64,000 nt of DNA. Source: Microbacterium immunditiarum. GTDB taxonomy: Bacteria > Actinomycetota > Actinomycetes > Actinomycetales > Microbacteriaceae. The notes beneath the pieces were generated by a model. That model made no database searches. It was not told the origin of the DNA and saw nothing but the letters and a program-made list of their open reading frames with translations. Positions 34,165 through 43,560 of the stretch are shown here, piece after piece. Positions within the stretch are counted from its first letter, which is position 1, and each line of letters opens with the position of its first letter. The translations under genes were made by a program, and so were the position numbers. The DNA is taken from positions 1,612,001 to 1,676,000 of the forward strand of contig NZ_JACCBV010000001.1 of NCBI RefSeq assembly GCF_013409785.1, read 5' to 3'.

Positions 34165-35676
34165 GTGACCGAAACCACTGATGCGAGCACCGTTCCGAGC
34201 ACGGACGCCGACGTCGCCGACGTCCTCCTGATCGGAGGCGGGATCATGAGCGCCACGCTCGGCGCCCTGATCTCGCAGCTGCAGCCCGACTGGAAGATCG
34301 TCGTCTACGAGCGCCTCTCCGACGTCGCGCTCGAGAGCTCCAACGCATGGAACAACGCGGGCACCGGTCACGCCGCGCTGTGCGAGCTGAACTACATGCC
34401 CGAGGGTCCCGACGGCAGGCTCGACCCGTCGAAGGCAATCGCCATCAACGAGCAGTTCCAGCAGAGCCGCCAGTTCTGGTCGTCGCTCGTCGACCGGGGC
34501 GTGCTCGACGCGCCGTCGACGTTCATCAACACGGCCCCGCACATGACGTTCGTGCGCGGCGAGAAGGACGTGGCGTTCCTCAAGAAGCGCTACGAGGTGC
34601 TCAAGGAGCAGCCGCTGTTCGCCGGCATGGAGTACAGCGAGGACTCGCGCGTCATCAACAAGTGGGCCCCGCTGCTCATGCAGAGGCGCCGCAAGGGCGA
34701 GCCGTTCGCCGCGACCCGCGTGCCCGCGGGCACCGACGTCGACTTCGGCGCACTCACGCGCCAGCTCTTCGACGCGCTCCGCGAGCGCGGCGCGCAGGTC
34801 GTGACCAACCGCGAGGTGCGCGACCTCAAGCGCCAGAAGGACGGCACGTGGCTCGTCAAGTGGCGCAACACGATCGGCCTGACGCCCGGCCAGATCCGCG
34901 CGCGCTTCGTGTTCGTGGGCGCCGGCGGCTGGTCGCTGAAGCTCCTGCAGCGTTCGGGCATCCCCGAGATCCGCGGCTACGGCGTGTTCCCGATCGGCGG
35001 CCAGTTCCTCAAGACGACGAACCCGGCCCTGGTCGCGCAGCACAAGGCGAAGGTGTACTCGCAGGCATCCGTCGGCGCCCCGCCGATGTCGGTGCCGCAC
35101 CTCGACACACGCGTCGTCGACGGCGAGGCCTCTCTGCTGTTCGGTCCGTTCGCGACGTTCAGCCCCAAGTTCCTCAAGAACGGGTCGATGCTCGACATCG
35201 TGTCGCAGGTGCGCCCGAGCAACATCGGGCCGATGCTCAAGGTCGCGTGGGACAACCCGAGCCTCATCAAGTATCTCGTCGGCGAGCTGCTGAAGACCCA
35301 CGCGAAGAAGGTCGCGAGCCTGCGCACGTTCATGCCGACGGCGAAGGACGAGGACTGGGAGCTCATCCAGGCCGGCCAACGCGCACAGGTGATGAAGAAG
35401 GACCCCGAGAAGGGCGGCATCCTGCAGTTCGGCACCGAGGTCGTCACGGGCGCCGACGGCACGATCGCAGGGCTCCTGGGCGCGTCGCCGGGTGCGTCGA
35501 CGGCGGTCTCGATCATGCTCGGCCTGCTCAAGTCGAGCTTCCCCGAGCACCTCGGCGAGTGGGAGCCGCGCCTGCGCGAGCTCATCCCGAGCTACGGCTC
35601 GACGCTCAACGTCGACCCGGAAGCCGCGAGCGAGTCGCTCACCGAGACGGCCGAGGCGCTCGCGCTCACGGCGTGA
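34165..35676 (+). CDS. mqo: Malate:quinone oxidoreductase
   Basis: A 503-residue FAD enzyme of the membrane surface that oxidises malate to oxaloacetate and passes electrons to quinone, in place of or beside malate dehydrogenase. The FAD-binding VLLIGGGIMSATLGALI opens the protein. Family motifs AWNNAGTGHAALCELNYMP, VPAGTDVDFGALTRQL and FVGAGGWSLKLLQRSGIPE follow. The C-terminal LGASPGASTAVSIMLGLL is also conserved. GTG 34165 follows its TAGAAT box by 7 bases and has no ribosome site. Confidence 0.96.
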   Translation: MTETTDASTVPSTDADVADVLLIGGGIMSATLGALISQLQPDWKIVVYERLSDVALESSNAWNNAGTGHAALCELNYMPEGPDGRLDPSKAIAINEQFQQSRQFWSSLVDRGVLDAPSTFINTAPHMTFVRGEKDVAFLKKRYEVLKEQPLFAGMEYSEDSRVINKWAPLLMQRRRKGEPFAATRVPAGTDVDFGALTRQLFDALRERGAQVVTNREVRDLKRQKDGTWLVKWRNTIGLTPGQIRARFVFVGAGGWSLKLLQRSGIPEIRGYGVFPIGGQFLKTTNPALVAQHKAKVYSQASVGAPPMSVPHLDTRVVDGEASLLFGPFATFSPKFLKNGSMLDIVSQVRPSNIGPMLKVAWDNPSLIKYLVGELLKTHAKKVASLRTFMPTAKDEDWELIQAGQRAQVMKKDPEKGGILQFGTEVVTGADGTIAGLLGASPGASTAVSIMLGLLKSSFPEHLGEWEPRLRELIPSYGSTLNVDPEAASESLTETAEALALTA

Positions 35677-35688
35677 CCGGCTCGGCCC

Positions 35689-35694
35689 TAGGCT
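35689..35694 (+). promoter_or_regulatory. -10 box of the DUF2207 gene (leaderless)
   Basis: TAGGCT ends 7 bases before the ATG at 35701. Confidence 0.5.
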
Positions 35695-35700
35695 GAGCGC

Positions 35701-37668
35701 ATGCGGCTGAACTGGGGTCGGCTCACCCGGCGCGCGAGCGCGCTGGCGGTGGCGCTCGTACTGGCGTTCGCGGCGCCAGCCGCGGCATCCGGAATCGATT
35801 CCGCCGACGTCCAGGACTTCACGTACGACTCCTTCGACGCCGAGTACTGGCTCGTGCGCGCTGCCGGCGGCGCGAGTGCGCTCTACACGACCGAGACGAT
35901 CGTCGCGCGGTTCCCCGAGTTCGATCAGAACCGCGGTCTTGTCCGCCGGCTGCCCCGCTCCGACTCGGGCATCGACCTGCAGACGCAGGTCATGCAGGTG
36001 ACGGGGGAGGACGCAGCCCCGATCCCGTGGTGGACGGAGCAGGACGAGGACTGGGTCTACGTGCTCACGGGCGATGACTCGTTCGTCCACGGGCGGCAGA
36101 CGTACGTCATCTCGTACACGATGCGCGACGTCGTCCTGCGCTACGAGGACACGGACGCCGACGAGTTCTACTGGGACACGGTCGGCACCGACCATCCGCA
36201 GCCGTTCGACGCCGCCGGCGCGCACGTGCGCATCGCGGGCGACGCCGCGGAGGGCCTCCTCGCCGGGCGGGCGTTCTGCTACCAGGGTCCTGCCGGCTCG
36301 AGCGACCCGTGCACGATCACGGGTCCGACCGACGGGGGAGAGTGGCCGGCTCACGTGACCGCGTGGGCGGCTTCGCTGGGGGCGCCGGATGCCGCATCCG
36401 ACGCCACCGACTTCACGGTCCCTCCCGTGCGCCTCGGCCCTGACGAGAACGTCACCGTCGCGATCGGCTTCTCGCAGGGCACGTTCGCCGCGCCGACGCC
36501 GCCCCCGCCGCCGCCGTACCCGTGGTGGCAGTGGATCCTCCCGGGAGCGGCGCTGCTCGCGGGCGTCGGCGGGCTCGTCTTCGTGATCGTGATCCGCATC
36601 GTGCTCCGCCGCAATCCCGACCGTTCACCGGTCATCGTGGAGTACACGCCGCCCGAGGACGAGTCGCTCATGCTGTCGGCGGACGTGCTCGGGGTGCCGG
36701 AGCGCGCGTTCGCCGCCCAGGTCGTCGACCTCGCGGTGCGCGACATCATCGAGATCCGCGCGAGCGGCGACCGCGACCGCCCGGACGACTTCGATCTCGT
36801 GCTGCGCACGCGCGACGGGCTCGACGGCGACGACCAGCGCGTCGTGCAGGCGCTGTTCGGCACCAAGGCGGGCTCCGGGGCGACGGTCGATCTGGGGAAG
36901 TTCACCGCCAAGCCTCCGAATCGCGCCGTCACCTACATGCGGGGCATCGGGGATCTCACGCGACGCCGCGGGTATCGAGGACGCATCCCGGGATGGATCG
37001 AGAACGTGCGACTCACCGCGATGGTGTGCGGCATCGTGCTGGCGTTCGTGCTGCTCTTCTTCATCGACGAGCTCCCGGTCCTCGCGGACCTCCCCGGCGG
37101 TCTCGGGACGCTCGTCTACGGCGCCGCGATCGCCGGCGGGTTCTTCGCGTTCACGGTGCCGGGGTACAAGCTCCCGGCGCCGCTGACGCTCGCGGGCGGC
37201 CGCCACCGCACGTACCTCGAGGGCATCCGGGAGTACCTCGAGCTGGCCGAGGAGGAGCGTCTGCGCGCCGCCCAGACGCCCCGCACTGCCGACCTGGTGT
37301 CCGCCGGCAGGCGCCCGTATGGCGAGGCGCCCAACGCGCCGGACGCCGATGTCGTGAACCTCTACGAGCGGCTGCTGCCCTACGCGGTGCTGTTCGGCAT
37401 GCAGAACGAGTGGCTCGACGTCATCCGCGCCGCCGCGCCCGCCGACATGGTGGCCTCCCACCTGTCGCTCTTCGACGTCGTCGGCTCGAACTCGCTCTCC
37501 GACGCGTCCCGCTCGATCGGGCGCCTCGCCGCCACGCCCGTCTCCCGCGGATCGTCCCGCTCCGGATTCAGCAGCTCGTCGAGCTCGGGATGGTCCTCGT
37601 CCGGCGGATCGTCGGGTGGCGGCTTCTCCGGCGGCGGCGGGGGCGGAGGCGGCTTCGGCGGGCGCTGA
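35701..37668 (+). CDS. DUF2207-domain membrane protein
   Basis: A 655-residue protein with a signal peptide ([21 protein letters not shown]), an exported beta-rich DUF2207 domain (residues 20-260), then a membrane helix near 275-300 after a proline run. A cytoplasmic domain follows, then two more helices near 440-485, and a tail of glycine and serine repeats ending [12 protein letters not shown]. The low-complexity tail is typical of the family, which is widespread and uncharacterised. ATG 35701 follows the TAGGCT box. It is not obviously linked to its neighbours. Confidence 0.88.
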   Translation: MRLNWGRLTRRASALAVALVLAFAAPAAASGIDSADVQDFTYDSFDAEYWLVRAAGGASALYTTETIVARFPEFDQNRGLVRRLPRSDSGIDLQTQVMQVTGEDAAPIPWWTEQDEDWVYVLTGDDSFVHGRQTYVISYTMRDVVLRYEDTDADEFYWDTVGTDHPQPFDAAGAHVRIAGDAAEGLLAGRAFCYQGPAGSSDPCTITGPTDGGEWPAHVTAWAASLGAPDAASDATDFTVPPVRLGPDENVTVAIGFSQGTFAAPTPPPPPPYPWWQWILPGAALLAGVGGLVFVIVIRIVLRRNPDRSPVIVEYTPPEDESLMLSADVLGVPERAFAAQVVDLAVRDIIEIRASGDRDRPDDFDLVLRTRDGLDGDDQRVVQALFGTKAGSGATVDLGKFTAKPPNRAVTYMRGIGDLTRRRGYRGRIPGWIENVRLTAMVCGIVLAFVLLFFIDELPVLADLPGGLGTLVYGAAIAGGFFAFTVPGYKLPAPLTLAGGRHRTYLEGIREYLELAEEERLRAAQTPRTADLVSAGRRPYGEAPNAPDADVVNLYERLLPYAVLFGMQNEWLDVIRAAAPADMVASHLSLFDVVGSNSLSDASRSIGRLAATPVSRGSSRSGFSSSSSSGWSSSGGSSGGGFSGGGGGGGGFGGR

Positions 37669-37694
37669 CGCCGGCGTGTGAGACGCTTGCTCGC

Positions 37695-38120
37695 GTGAGG
37701 CTGTGGTCGCTGCATCCGTCGCTGCTGGATCGTGCGGCCCTGGTCGCGTGCTGGCGCGAGGCTCTGCTGGCACAGAAGGTGCTCGGCGGCGGGACCGTCG
37801 GGTACACGCGGCATCCGCAGCTCGAGAGGTTCCGCGCGTGCGACGATCCGCTCGACGCCGTCGGGCACTTCCTCGGCACGCTCGCGGACGAGGCCGATGC
37901 GCGCGGGTACCGGTTCGATCGCACGAGGATCGTGAGACCGGATGCCGCGCCCCCCGGCATGCTCGTCACCGACGGGCAACTCGCGTACGAGGTCGCGCAC
38001 CTGCGCGTGAAGGTCGCCGCGCGCGACCCCGAGTGGCTGCCGAGGCTGGCGGGCGAGCCGACCGCGGGAACGGGCTTCGTCGTGGAGCCCGGGCCCCTCG
38101 CATCGTGGGAGCGCCCCTGA
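37695..38120 (+). CDS. Pyrimidine-dimer DNA glycosylase family protein
   Basis: A 141-residue protein that matches the Pyr_excise (T4 endonuclease V-like) bacterial family. It begins RLWSLHPSLLDRAALVACWREALLAQKVLGG, then GYTRHPQLERFRACDDPLDAVGHFLG, then GYRFDRTRI. Members cut the glycosyl bond at UV-induced cyclobutane dimers. In T4 the N-terminal Thr2 amine is the nucleophile; here residue 2 is Arg, so bacterial members may use a variant chemistry or have another role. GTG 37695 gives the exact family N-terminus. Activity is inferred. Confidence 0.75.
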   Translation: MRLWSLHPSLLDRAALVACWREALLAQKVLGGGTVGYTRHPQLERFRACDDPLDAVGHFLGTLADEADARGYRFDRTRIVRPDAAPPGMLVTDGQLAYEVAHLRVKVAARDPEWLPRLAGEPTAGTGFVVEPGPLASWERP

Positions 38121-38127
38121 GGGCGAC

Positions 38128-38133
38128 TACGCT
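38128..38133 (+). promoter_or_regulatory. -10 box of tdk (leaderless)
   Basis: TACGCT ends 7 bases before the GTG of tdk at 38140. Confidence 0.5.
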
Positions 38134-38139
38134 CGGTTC

Positions 38140-38787
38140 GTGGCCAAGCTCTACTTCCGCTACGGGGCGATGAACTCCGGCAAGTCGACGGCTCTCCTGC
38201 AGGCCGCGTACAACTACGAGGAGCGCGGGCAGCACGTGCTGCTGGCCAAGCCCGCGATCGACACGAAGGGCGCTGAGCAGATCACGAGCCGGCTCGGCGT
38301 GACGCGCGACGTCGACTTCCTCATCCGGCCCGGCGACGACGTGCGCTCGCTGTTCGCGGAGCACCGCTCGAGGCTGCATCGCGCCGAGGTCGATACGCTC
38401 ATCCCCGACCACGGCGGCATGTCGATCGACGTGGCGTGCCTCCTCATCGACGAGGCCCAGTTCCTCACTCGGGAGCAGGTCGACGACCTTCTGCGGATCG
38501 TCGTGCTCGACGCCGTTCCGGTGCTCGCGTACGGCATCCGCACGGACTTCCGGACGCAGGCCTTCCCCGGCTCGCGCCGGCTGCTCGAGCTCGCGCACAC
38601 CCTCGAAGAGCTCAAGACGATCTGTCGGTGCGGCCGCAAGGCGATCTTCAACGCGCGACTCGTCGGAGGCCGGTTCGTGTTCGACGGCGACCAGGTCGCG
38701 ATCGACGAGCTGTCGGCCGACCGCGTCACGTACGAGTCGATGTGCGCGGAGTGCTACCTCCGCGAGTCGGGCGGGCGCCTGGGCTAG
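38140..38787 (+). CDS. tdk: Thymidine kinase, type II
   Basis: Phosphorylates thymidine for salvage. A 215-residue type II enzyme: P-loop YGAMNSGKSTALLQ, Walker B ACLLIDEAQFLTREQVDDL, a lasso region with VLAYGIRTDF, and the zinc site with CRCGRKAIFNARLV and a final CAEC. GTG 38140 follows TACGCT. The stop codon lies in the first of two 15-bp repeats shared with the convergent gene. Confidence 0.95.
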   Translation: MAKLYFRYGAMNSGKSTALLQAAYNYEERGQHVLLAKPAIDTKGAEQITSRLGVTRDVDFLIRPGDDVRSLFAEHRSRLHRAEVDTLIPDHGGMSIDVACLLIDEAQFLTREQVDDLLRIVVLDAVPVLAYGIRTDFRTQAFPGSRRLLELAHTLEELKTICRCGRKAIFNARLVGGRFVFDGDQVAIDELSADRVTYESMCAECYLRESGGRLG

Positions 38788-38809
38788 GCGCCCCCGCCTG
38801 GGCTAGGCG
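38776..38809. repeat. Duplicated 15-bp unit carrying both stop codons
   Basis: CGCCTGGGCTAGGCG occurs at 38776-38790 and 38795-38809. The CTAG of copy 1 gives the tdk stop on the plus strand. The CTAG of copy 2 gives the stop of the DUF1295 gene on the minus strand. Each copy is itself a GCCT/AGGC hairpin and could act in bidirectional termination. Confidence 0.7.
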
Positions 38810-39648
38810 TGCGCCTCGGCTTCGCGCCGACGACGGGGCGGCAGCGGCACGATCATCGACGTCGTGCGCCTGTAGTCGCCGTACGCGGGGTACTTCGACG
38901 CCGAGATCGACTCCGTGAAGATCGTCGAGCCGATGAACAGCACCGTGAGCAGGAATGCCCCGAGGATCGTCCAGTTGAACGCGCCGCCCCAGAAGCCGAG
39001 ACCGGATGCCACGGCCGCTGTCGCGCCGAGCGCGTAGAACGTCCACCACTGCGCCTGCTCGAAGAAGAAGTTCGGGTGACGGCTGAACCGCCACAGGCCC
39101 GTCGTGACGAACCCGGGCTCGAGGTGGCCGCCGGCCGCCTTCTTGGCCTGGTGGAACTCCCACTGCTGCTGGTCGGCGACGAACTCCCCGACCAGGAACG
39201 CGATGAGCAGCGCGGCGAAGGCGGCGTCCCATCCGGTGAATGCCGCCGGATTGAGGTACGCGATATAGGCCGGAAGCGTGATGAGCACGAGCAGGGCGTT
39301 CTGGTACAGCACGATGAAGAACAGATTGAACAGCTGGAACTGCCACGGCTTCATGCGCGCCCGCAGGATCGCCCACCGGTAGTCCTCCATGCCGGTGTAG
39401 CCGCCCTTGCGCGCGAAGTTGTAGGTGAGGCGCACGCCCCACAGGGTGGCGAGCACGGCCATCACGATGAGACGGGTCGCGTCGACGCCCGCGAGGATGC
39501 CGGCGATCGCGAAGATCCACACGTACACGAACGGCACGATCGACCACAGCCGGTCGACCCACGATGTCTCCTTCGTGATGAGGGACGTGATCCAGCAGAA
39601 GGCGCACGCGACGCCCGCGACGACGAGGACGAGGACGAGGGGATCCAT
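38803..39648 (-). CDS. DUF1295-family membrane protein
   Basis: A 281-residue polytopic protein with about seven helices. The C-terminal motif TTGLWRFSRHPNFFFEQAQWWTFY, followed by FTESISASKYPAYGDYRRTTS, matches DUF1295, a family related to steroid reductases and isoprenylcysteine methyltransferases. The N-terminus (LVVAGVACAFCWITSLITKETSWVDRLWSIVPFVYVW) also matches. Substrate unknown; lipid or sterol-like reduction is often suggested. ATG 39648 is on the minus strand, divergent from the GntR gene. Confidence 0.88.
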   Translation of the reverse strand: MDPLVLVLVVAGVACAFCWITSLITKETSWVDRLWSIVPFVYVWIFAIAGILAGVDATRLIVMAVLATLWGVRLTYNFARKGGYTGMEDYRWAILRARMKPWQFQLFNLFFIVLYQNALLVLITLPAYIAYLNPAAFTGWDAAFAALLIAFLVGEFVADQQQWEFHQAKKAAGGHLEPGFVTTGLWRFSRHPNFFFEQAQWWTFYALGATAAVASGLGFWGGAFNWTILGAFLLTVLFIGSTIFTESISASKYPAYGDYRRTTSMIVPLPPRRRREAEAHA

Positions 39649-39688
39649 GGCGCCAGAGTATCGGGTTGCACCGCCCCGGGCGCTCGCG

Positions 39689-39694
39689 TAGTGT
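39689..39694 (+). promoter_or_regulatory. -10 box of the GntR-lldD operon
   Basis: TAGTGT lies just upstream of the operator at 39694-39704 and 22 bases before the GTG of the regulator. Confidence 0.45.
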
Positions 39695-39704
39695 GGTCAG
39701 ACCA
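39694..39704. promoter_or_regulatory. FadR/LldR-type operator
   Basis: TGGTCAGACCA is a perfect inverted repeat that fits the TNGTNNNACNA consensus of FadR-subfamily GntR regulators. It lies between the -10 box and the AAAGGAGG ribosome site of the regulator gene, so the protein probably represses its own lactate operon from here. Confidence 0.65.
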
Positions 39705-39715
39705 AAGGAGGTCAC

Positions 39716-40417
39716 GTGGCGGAACAGGCGCGGGCATGGCGGACGGTCCTCGACACGATCGAGGCCGACATGGCCGCAGGCAGGCTCCGCCCAGGAGATC
39801 GGCTGCCATCCGAGCGCGACCTGGTCGCCCAGCTCGGGGTGGGGCGCTCGAGCGTCCGAGAGGCGCTGCGCGTGCTCGAGGTCATGGGGCTCATCCGCAC
39901 CGGCACGGGCTCAGGGCCGAACGCGGGCGCCATCGTGATCGCATCCCCAACGGGAGGCTTCTCGGCGCTCCTGCGGCTTCAGGTCGCCGCCCAGGGGCTT
40001 CCGATCGCCGATGTCGTCGCGACGCGGCTCGTTCTGGAGGAGTGGGTCGCCCGCACGCTGGCCGGCGCATCCGAGCCCGATCTGTCCGCCGCGGTCGAGA
40101 CGCTCGATGCGATGGACGACGGCGAGCTCACACCGGGCGACTTCCTCGCGCTCGACGCCGCGTTCCATGTGGCGCTGGCGCAGGCGTCCGGCAATCTCGT
40201 CGTCGCGGCGACGATGGAGGGTCTGCGCGCGTCCATCGAGGGCTACGTGCGCGCGGCGGTCGAGAGCATCCCCGACTGGTCTGCAGAGGCAGGGCGACTG
40301 CGCACCGAGCACCGCGGCGTCCTCGACGCGATCAACGCGCACGATGCGGATGCCGCGGCCCGCCGCGTGCGCGACCACATCACGCACTACTACGAGAACA
40401 CGCGTCCGCACGCCTGA
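39716..40417 (+). CDS. GntR-family regulator (FadR subfamily), likely L-lactate responsive
   Basis: A 233-residue protein with N-terminal winged helix (RLRPGDRLPSERDLVAQLGVGRSSVREALRVLEVMGLI) and C-terminal FCD effector domain. FCD metal ligands appear as DAAFHVALAQAS, TEHRGVLDAI and RDHITHYY. It sits 27 bases upstream of lldD in the same direction. LldR proteins are released from DNA by lactate in other bacteria. GTG 39716 has AAAGGAGG at good spacing. Effector identity is inferred from the neighbour. Confidence 0.88.
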   Translation: MAEQARAWRTVLDTIEADMAAGRLRPGDRLPSERDLVAQLGVGRSSVREALRVLEVMGLIRTGTGSGPNAGAIVIASPTGGFSALLRLQVAAQGLPIADVVATRLVLEEWVARTLAGASEPDLSAAVETLDAMDDGELTPGDFLALDAAFHVALAQASGNLVVAATMEGLRASIEGYVRAAVESIPDWSAEAGRLRTEHRGVLDAINAHDADAAARRVRDHITHYYENTRPHA

Positions 40418-40444
40418 CGGCGCGGCTGACGAGAGGTATCACGC

Positions 40445-41716
40445 ATGGTCAAGCGACAGCTGCCCAAGATCTCCGAGCTCATGGAGCTCATGCAGTTCAA
40501 GCGGCCCGATCTCAACGCGCGCCGGCGGCGGCTCGACAAGGCCCTCACGATCTCCGACCTGCGGGCGATCGCCCAGCGCCGCACGCCGCGGGCCGCATTC
40601 GACTACACCGACGGAGCGGCCGAGGGTGAGTTGTCTCTCGCACGTGCGCGGCAGGCGTTCGAAGACATCGAGTTCCACCCGTCGATCCTGCGGCCGGCGG
40701 AGTCCGTCGACATGTCGACGACGATCCTCGGCGGACCGTCGACGATGCCGTTCGGCATCGCGCCGACCGGGTTCGCGCGGCTCATGCAGACCGAGGGCGA
40801 GTCGGCCGGGGCATCCGCCGCCGGCGCCGCGGGCATTCCGTTCACGCTGTCGACGCTCGGCACGACCTCGATCGAAGACGTCCGGGCCGCCAACCAGAAC
40901 GGGCGAAACTGGTTCCAGCTGTACGTCATGCGCGACCGCGAGATCTCGTACGGTCTCGCGAAGCGCGCCGCGGCGGCCGGCTTCGACACGATCATGTTCA
41001 CGGTCGACACGCCCGTCGCGGGCGCCCGGCTGCGCGACAAGCGCAACGGCTTCTCGATTCCGCCCCAGCTCACGCTGACGACGATCATCGACGCGATCCC
41101 GCGGCCGTGGTGGTGGTTCGACTTCCTCACGACGCCCAAGCTCGAATTCGCGTCGCTGTCGACGACGGGCGGCACGGTGGGCGAGCTGCTCGACGCGGCG
41201 ATGGACCCCACGATCAGCTACGAAGATCTCGCGGTCATCCGCGACCTGTGGCCCGGCCAGGTTGTCGTGAAGGGCGTGCAGAACGTCGAGGATGCGAAGC
41301 GCCTCGTCGACCTCGGCGTCGACGGCATCGTGCTGTCCAACCACGGAGGGCGCCAGCTCGATCGGGCGCCCGTGCCGTTCCACCTGCTGCCGCACGTCGT
41401 GCGCGAAGTCGGACGGGACGCGACCGTCATGATCGACACCGGCATCATGAACGGCGCCGACATCGTGGCATCCGTCGCGCTCGGCGCGAAGTTCGCGCTC
41501 GTCGGCCGCGCCTATCTCTACGGACTTATGGCCGGTGGACGCGCCGGAGTCGACAAGACGATCGCGATCCTGCGCAACGAGATCGAGCGCACGATGAAGC
41601 TGCTCGGGGTCGCGTCGCTCGAAGAGCTCGAGCCGAAGCACGTGACCCAGCTCACCCGACTGGTGCCGGTCGGGCAGGAGAACCGGGCGGTCAGCGTTCC
41701 GGCAGCGTCGGAATGA
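40445..41716 (+). CDS. lldD: FMN-dependent L-lactate dehydrogenase
   Basis: A 423-residue alpha-hydroxy acid dehydrogenase. FMN and substrate residues are visible: [93 protein letters not shown] with the catalytic His in SNHGG, and [31 protein letters not shown]. It oxidises L-lactate to pyruvate at the membrane. The other 2-hydroxy acid oxidases (glycolate, mandelate) remain possible, but the GntR partner favours lactate. Its last 26 bases overlap the convergent PMM gene. Confidence 0.9.
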   Translation: MVKRQLPKISELMELMQFKRPDLNARRRRLDKALTISDLRAIAQRRTPRAAFDYTDGAAEGELSLARARQAFEDIEFHPSILRPAESVDMSTTILGGPSTMPFGIAPTGFARLMQTEGESAGASAAGAAGIPFTLSTLGTTSIEDVRAANQNGRNWFQLYVMRDREISYGLAKRAAAAGFDTIMFTVDTPVAGARLRDKRNGFSIPPQLTLTTIIDAIPRPWWWFDFLTTPKLEFASLSTTGGTVGELLDAAMDPTISYEDLAVIRDLWPGQVVVKGVQNVEDAKRLVDLGVDGIVLSNHGGRQLDRAPVPFHLLPHVVREVGRDATVMIDTGIMNGADIVASVALGAKFALVGRAYLYGLMAGGRAGVDKTIAILRNEIERTMKLLGVASLEELEPKHVTQLTRLVPVGQENRAVSVPAASE

Positions 41717-42461
41717 GCCGGTCGAGGAACTCTGCCGTGTCCTCCCAGCCCTCCACGGCCTGACACGGCACGCCCATCGCAAGCACGGGGTAGTCGTTGC
41801 CGTCGGGGTCGAGACGGTCGCCGACGAACAGCATCTCGTCGAGCGGGATGCCCGTCTGCTCTGCGAGCCGGCGCATGCCGTAGGCCTTGTCGATCCCCTC
41901 GTGCGTGATGTCGACCGAGGTCGTTCCGCCGGAGCGCACCTCGAGGTCGGGGAGGAGCGATGCGACCGCCTGGCGGAGGGCGTTCTTCTTGGCGCCCGTG
42001 GGATCCCACGCCGTCTTCGCCTCCAGCGGAGCGCTCTGGCCCAGTGCCGAGAACGTGATCTGCGAGCCGCGGTCCTCGATGATGTCGCCCCACGTCTCGG
42101 TCTCCCACAGGCCGAGCCGCTTCGCCTCGGACTCGAGGGCCGAGATCGCGCGGCGCTTCTGGTCGTCAGTCAGCGCGTGCGCGTAGATCTTCTCGACGCC
42201 GCCCTCGCGCACGCGGTAGTACTGCGTGCCGCACGTGGGCAGCAGGTGGATGTGGGACAGGACGGATGCCGGGGCATCCGGAAGCCGGTCGACGACCTGC
42301 TTCTCGAACTGCGCCAGCTGGCCGCCCGAGATGACGGCGACCTCGACGCGCTCGGCCAGGGCGATGAGCTGGTCGCCGATGCGCGGATCGATCGGGCTCT
42401 TCGACGGCGCCAGCGTGTCGTCGAGGTCGAACGAGACGAGACGGATGGGCTTCGGGCTCAT
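41691..42461 (-). CDS. HAD-IIB phosphatase, eukaryotic-type phosphomannomutase-like
   Basis: A 256-residue protein. [14 protein letters not shown] is the HAD nucleophile motif (two Asp), [19 protein letters not shown] is motif II, and [16 protein letters not shown] is the metal-binding motif. The cap region ([33 protein letters not shown]) matches the PMM (phosphomannomutase) family. It may interconvert mannose 6- and 1-phosphate or act as a sugar phosphatase. ATG 42461 is used because the longer frame runs into tRNA-Pro. Its 3' end overlaps lldD by 26 bases. Confidence 0.85.
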   Translation of the reverse strand: MSPKPIRLVSFDLDDTLAPSKSPIDPRIGDQLIALAERVEVAVISGGQLAQFEKQVVDRLPDAPASVLSHIHLLPTCGTQYYRVREGGVEKIYAHALTDDQKRRAISALESEAKRLGLWETETWGDIIEDRGSQITFSALGQSAPLEAKTAWDPTGAKKNALRQAVASLLPDLEVRSGGTTSVDITHEGIDKAYGMRRLAEQTGIPLDEMLFVGDRLDPDGNDYPVLAMGVPCQAVEGWEDTAEFLDRLIPTLPER

Positions 42462-42487
42462 CGCTTCCCTCGACGTCGGTTTCGGTA

Positions 42488-42566
<79 letters not shown>

Positions 42567-42582
42567 TGGCAACCCGTCGAGT

Positions 42583-43560
42583 CTACCCGATCCCGGAGCG
42601 TGCTCCGAACCGAGCCGACTGCCCGGGCGCGTCCTTCGCCACCAGGGTGATGAGCGATGCCTCGGGCGGGCACGCGAACCGCACGGGGGCGTAGATCGAG
42701 TGGCCGAGGCCGGCGCTCACATTGAGCGGGAGGTCCGTTCCGCGGTGGCTCCACACGCTCAGACCCCGCGCCTGGCGCAGCGGGATGTCGCAGTTGGCGA
42801 CGAGCGCGCCGACGCCGGGGAGGCGCACCTGCCCGCCGTGCGTGTGCCCCGCGAAGAGCATGTCCGCGCCGAACTCGGTGAACGCGTCGAGCACACGGCG
42901 ATAGGGGGCGTGCGTGACGCCGAGCGTGAGCTCGGACGGCTCGTCGTCTCGCGCCTCTTCGAGCGCATCCGGGACGACGTCGAGCCGATCCCACCGGCGA
43001 TGGGCGTCGCTCACGCCGAACGCGTCGATCGTCAGCCCCGCGACCTCGAGCCGTGCGGCGGCGTTGTTGAGATCCGCCCAGCCGAGGTCGTCGGTGAGGT
43101 ATTCGTCGAGCGCGCCCGTGTCGAGCGGCTCTGCCTCGGTCTTGATCCTCGACGGCCCTGTGAAGTACTTGAGCGGATTGCGCGGTGACGGGGCCGTATG
43201 GTCGTTCGAGCCGTGCACGAAGACGCCGGGGATGCCGCGGAACGGCGCGAACGCGGCCCGCAGCCCTCGCAACCCGTCCGCGTGGCCGAGGTTGTCGCCC
43301 GTGTTCACGATGAGATCCGGGTGCAGGTCGACAAGCGACGCGATCCACCGCTGCTTGCGCCTCTGCCACGGCGCCATGTGCGCGTCGGACAGGTGCAGGA
43401 CGCGGATCGGCGCGGAGCCGGCGGGCAGGAGCGCGACCTCGTGCTCGCGGAGCGTGAAGAGGTAGCGCTCGATGCCGACGCCCCACACTGCGGCGCCGAC
43501 ACCGACCGCCCCCACCGCGCCGAGCGCGGTGAGGGCGGTCTTGACGTTCGGGGCTGCCAC
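42583..43560 (-). CDS. Membrane-anchored metallophosphoesterase
   Basis: A 325-residue protein of the calcineurin-like YkuE type. One N-terminal membrane helix (ALTALGAVGAVGVGAAVWGVG) is followed by the metal motifs LHLSDAHM, VNTGDNLGHADGL, VHGSNDHT, LGVTHAPYRRVL and FAGHTHGGQVRLPG. The presence of all five motifs indicates an active dimetal hydrolase, probably of phospholipids or nucleotides near the membrane. GTG 43560 shares its first base with the PBP stop (TAGTG), so it is coupled to cell-wall synthesis. Confidence 0.92.
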   Translation of the reverse strand: MAAPNVKTALTALGAVGAVGVGAAVWGVGIERYLFTLREHEVALLPAGSAPIRVLHLSDAHMAPWQRRKQRWIASLVDLHPDLIVNTGDNLGHADGLRGLRAAFAPFRGIPGVFVHGSNDHTAPSPRNPLKYFTGPSRIKTEAEPLDTGALDEYLTDDLGWADLNNAAARLEVAGLTIDAFGVSDAHRRWDRLDVVPDALEEARDDEPSELTLGVTHAPYRRVLDAFTEFGADMLFAGHTHGGQVRLPGVGALVANCDIPLRQARGLSVWSHRGTDLPLNVSAGLGHSIYAPVRFACPPEASLITLVAKDAPGQSARFGARSGIG

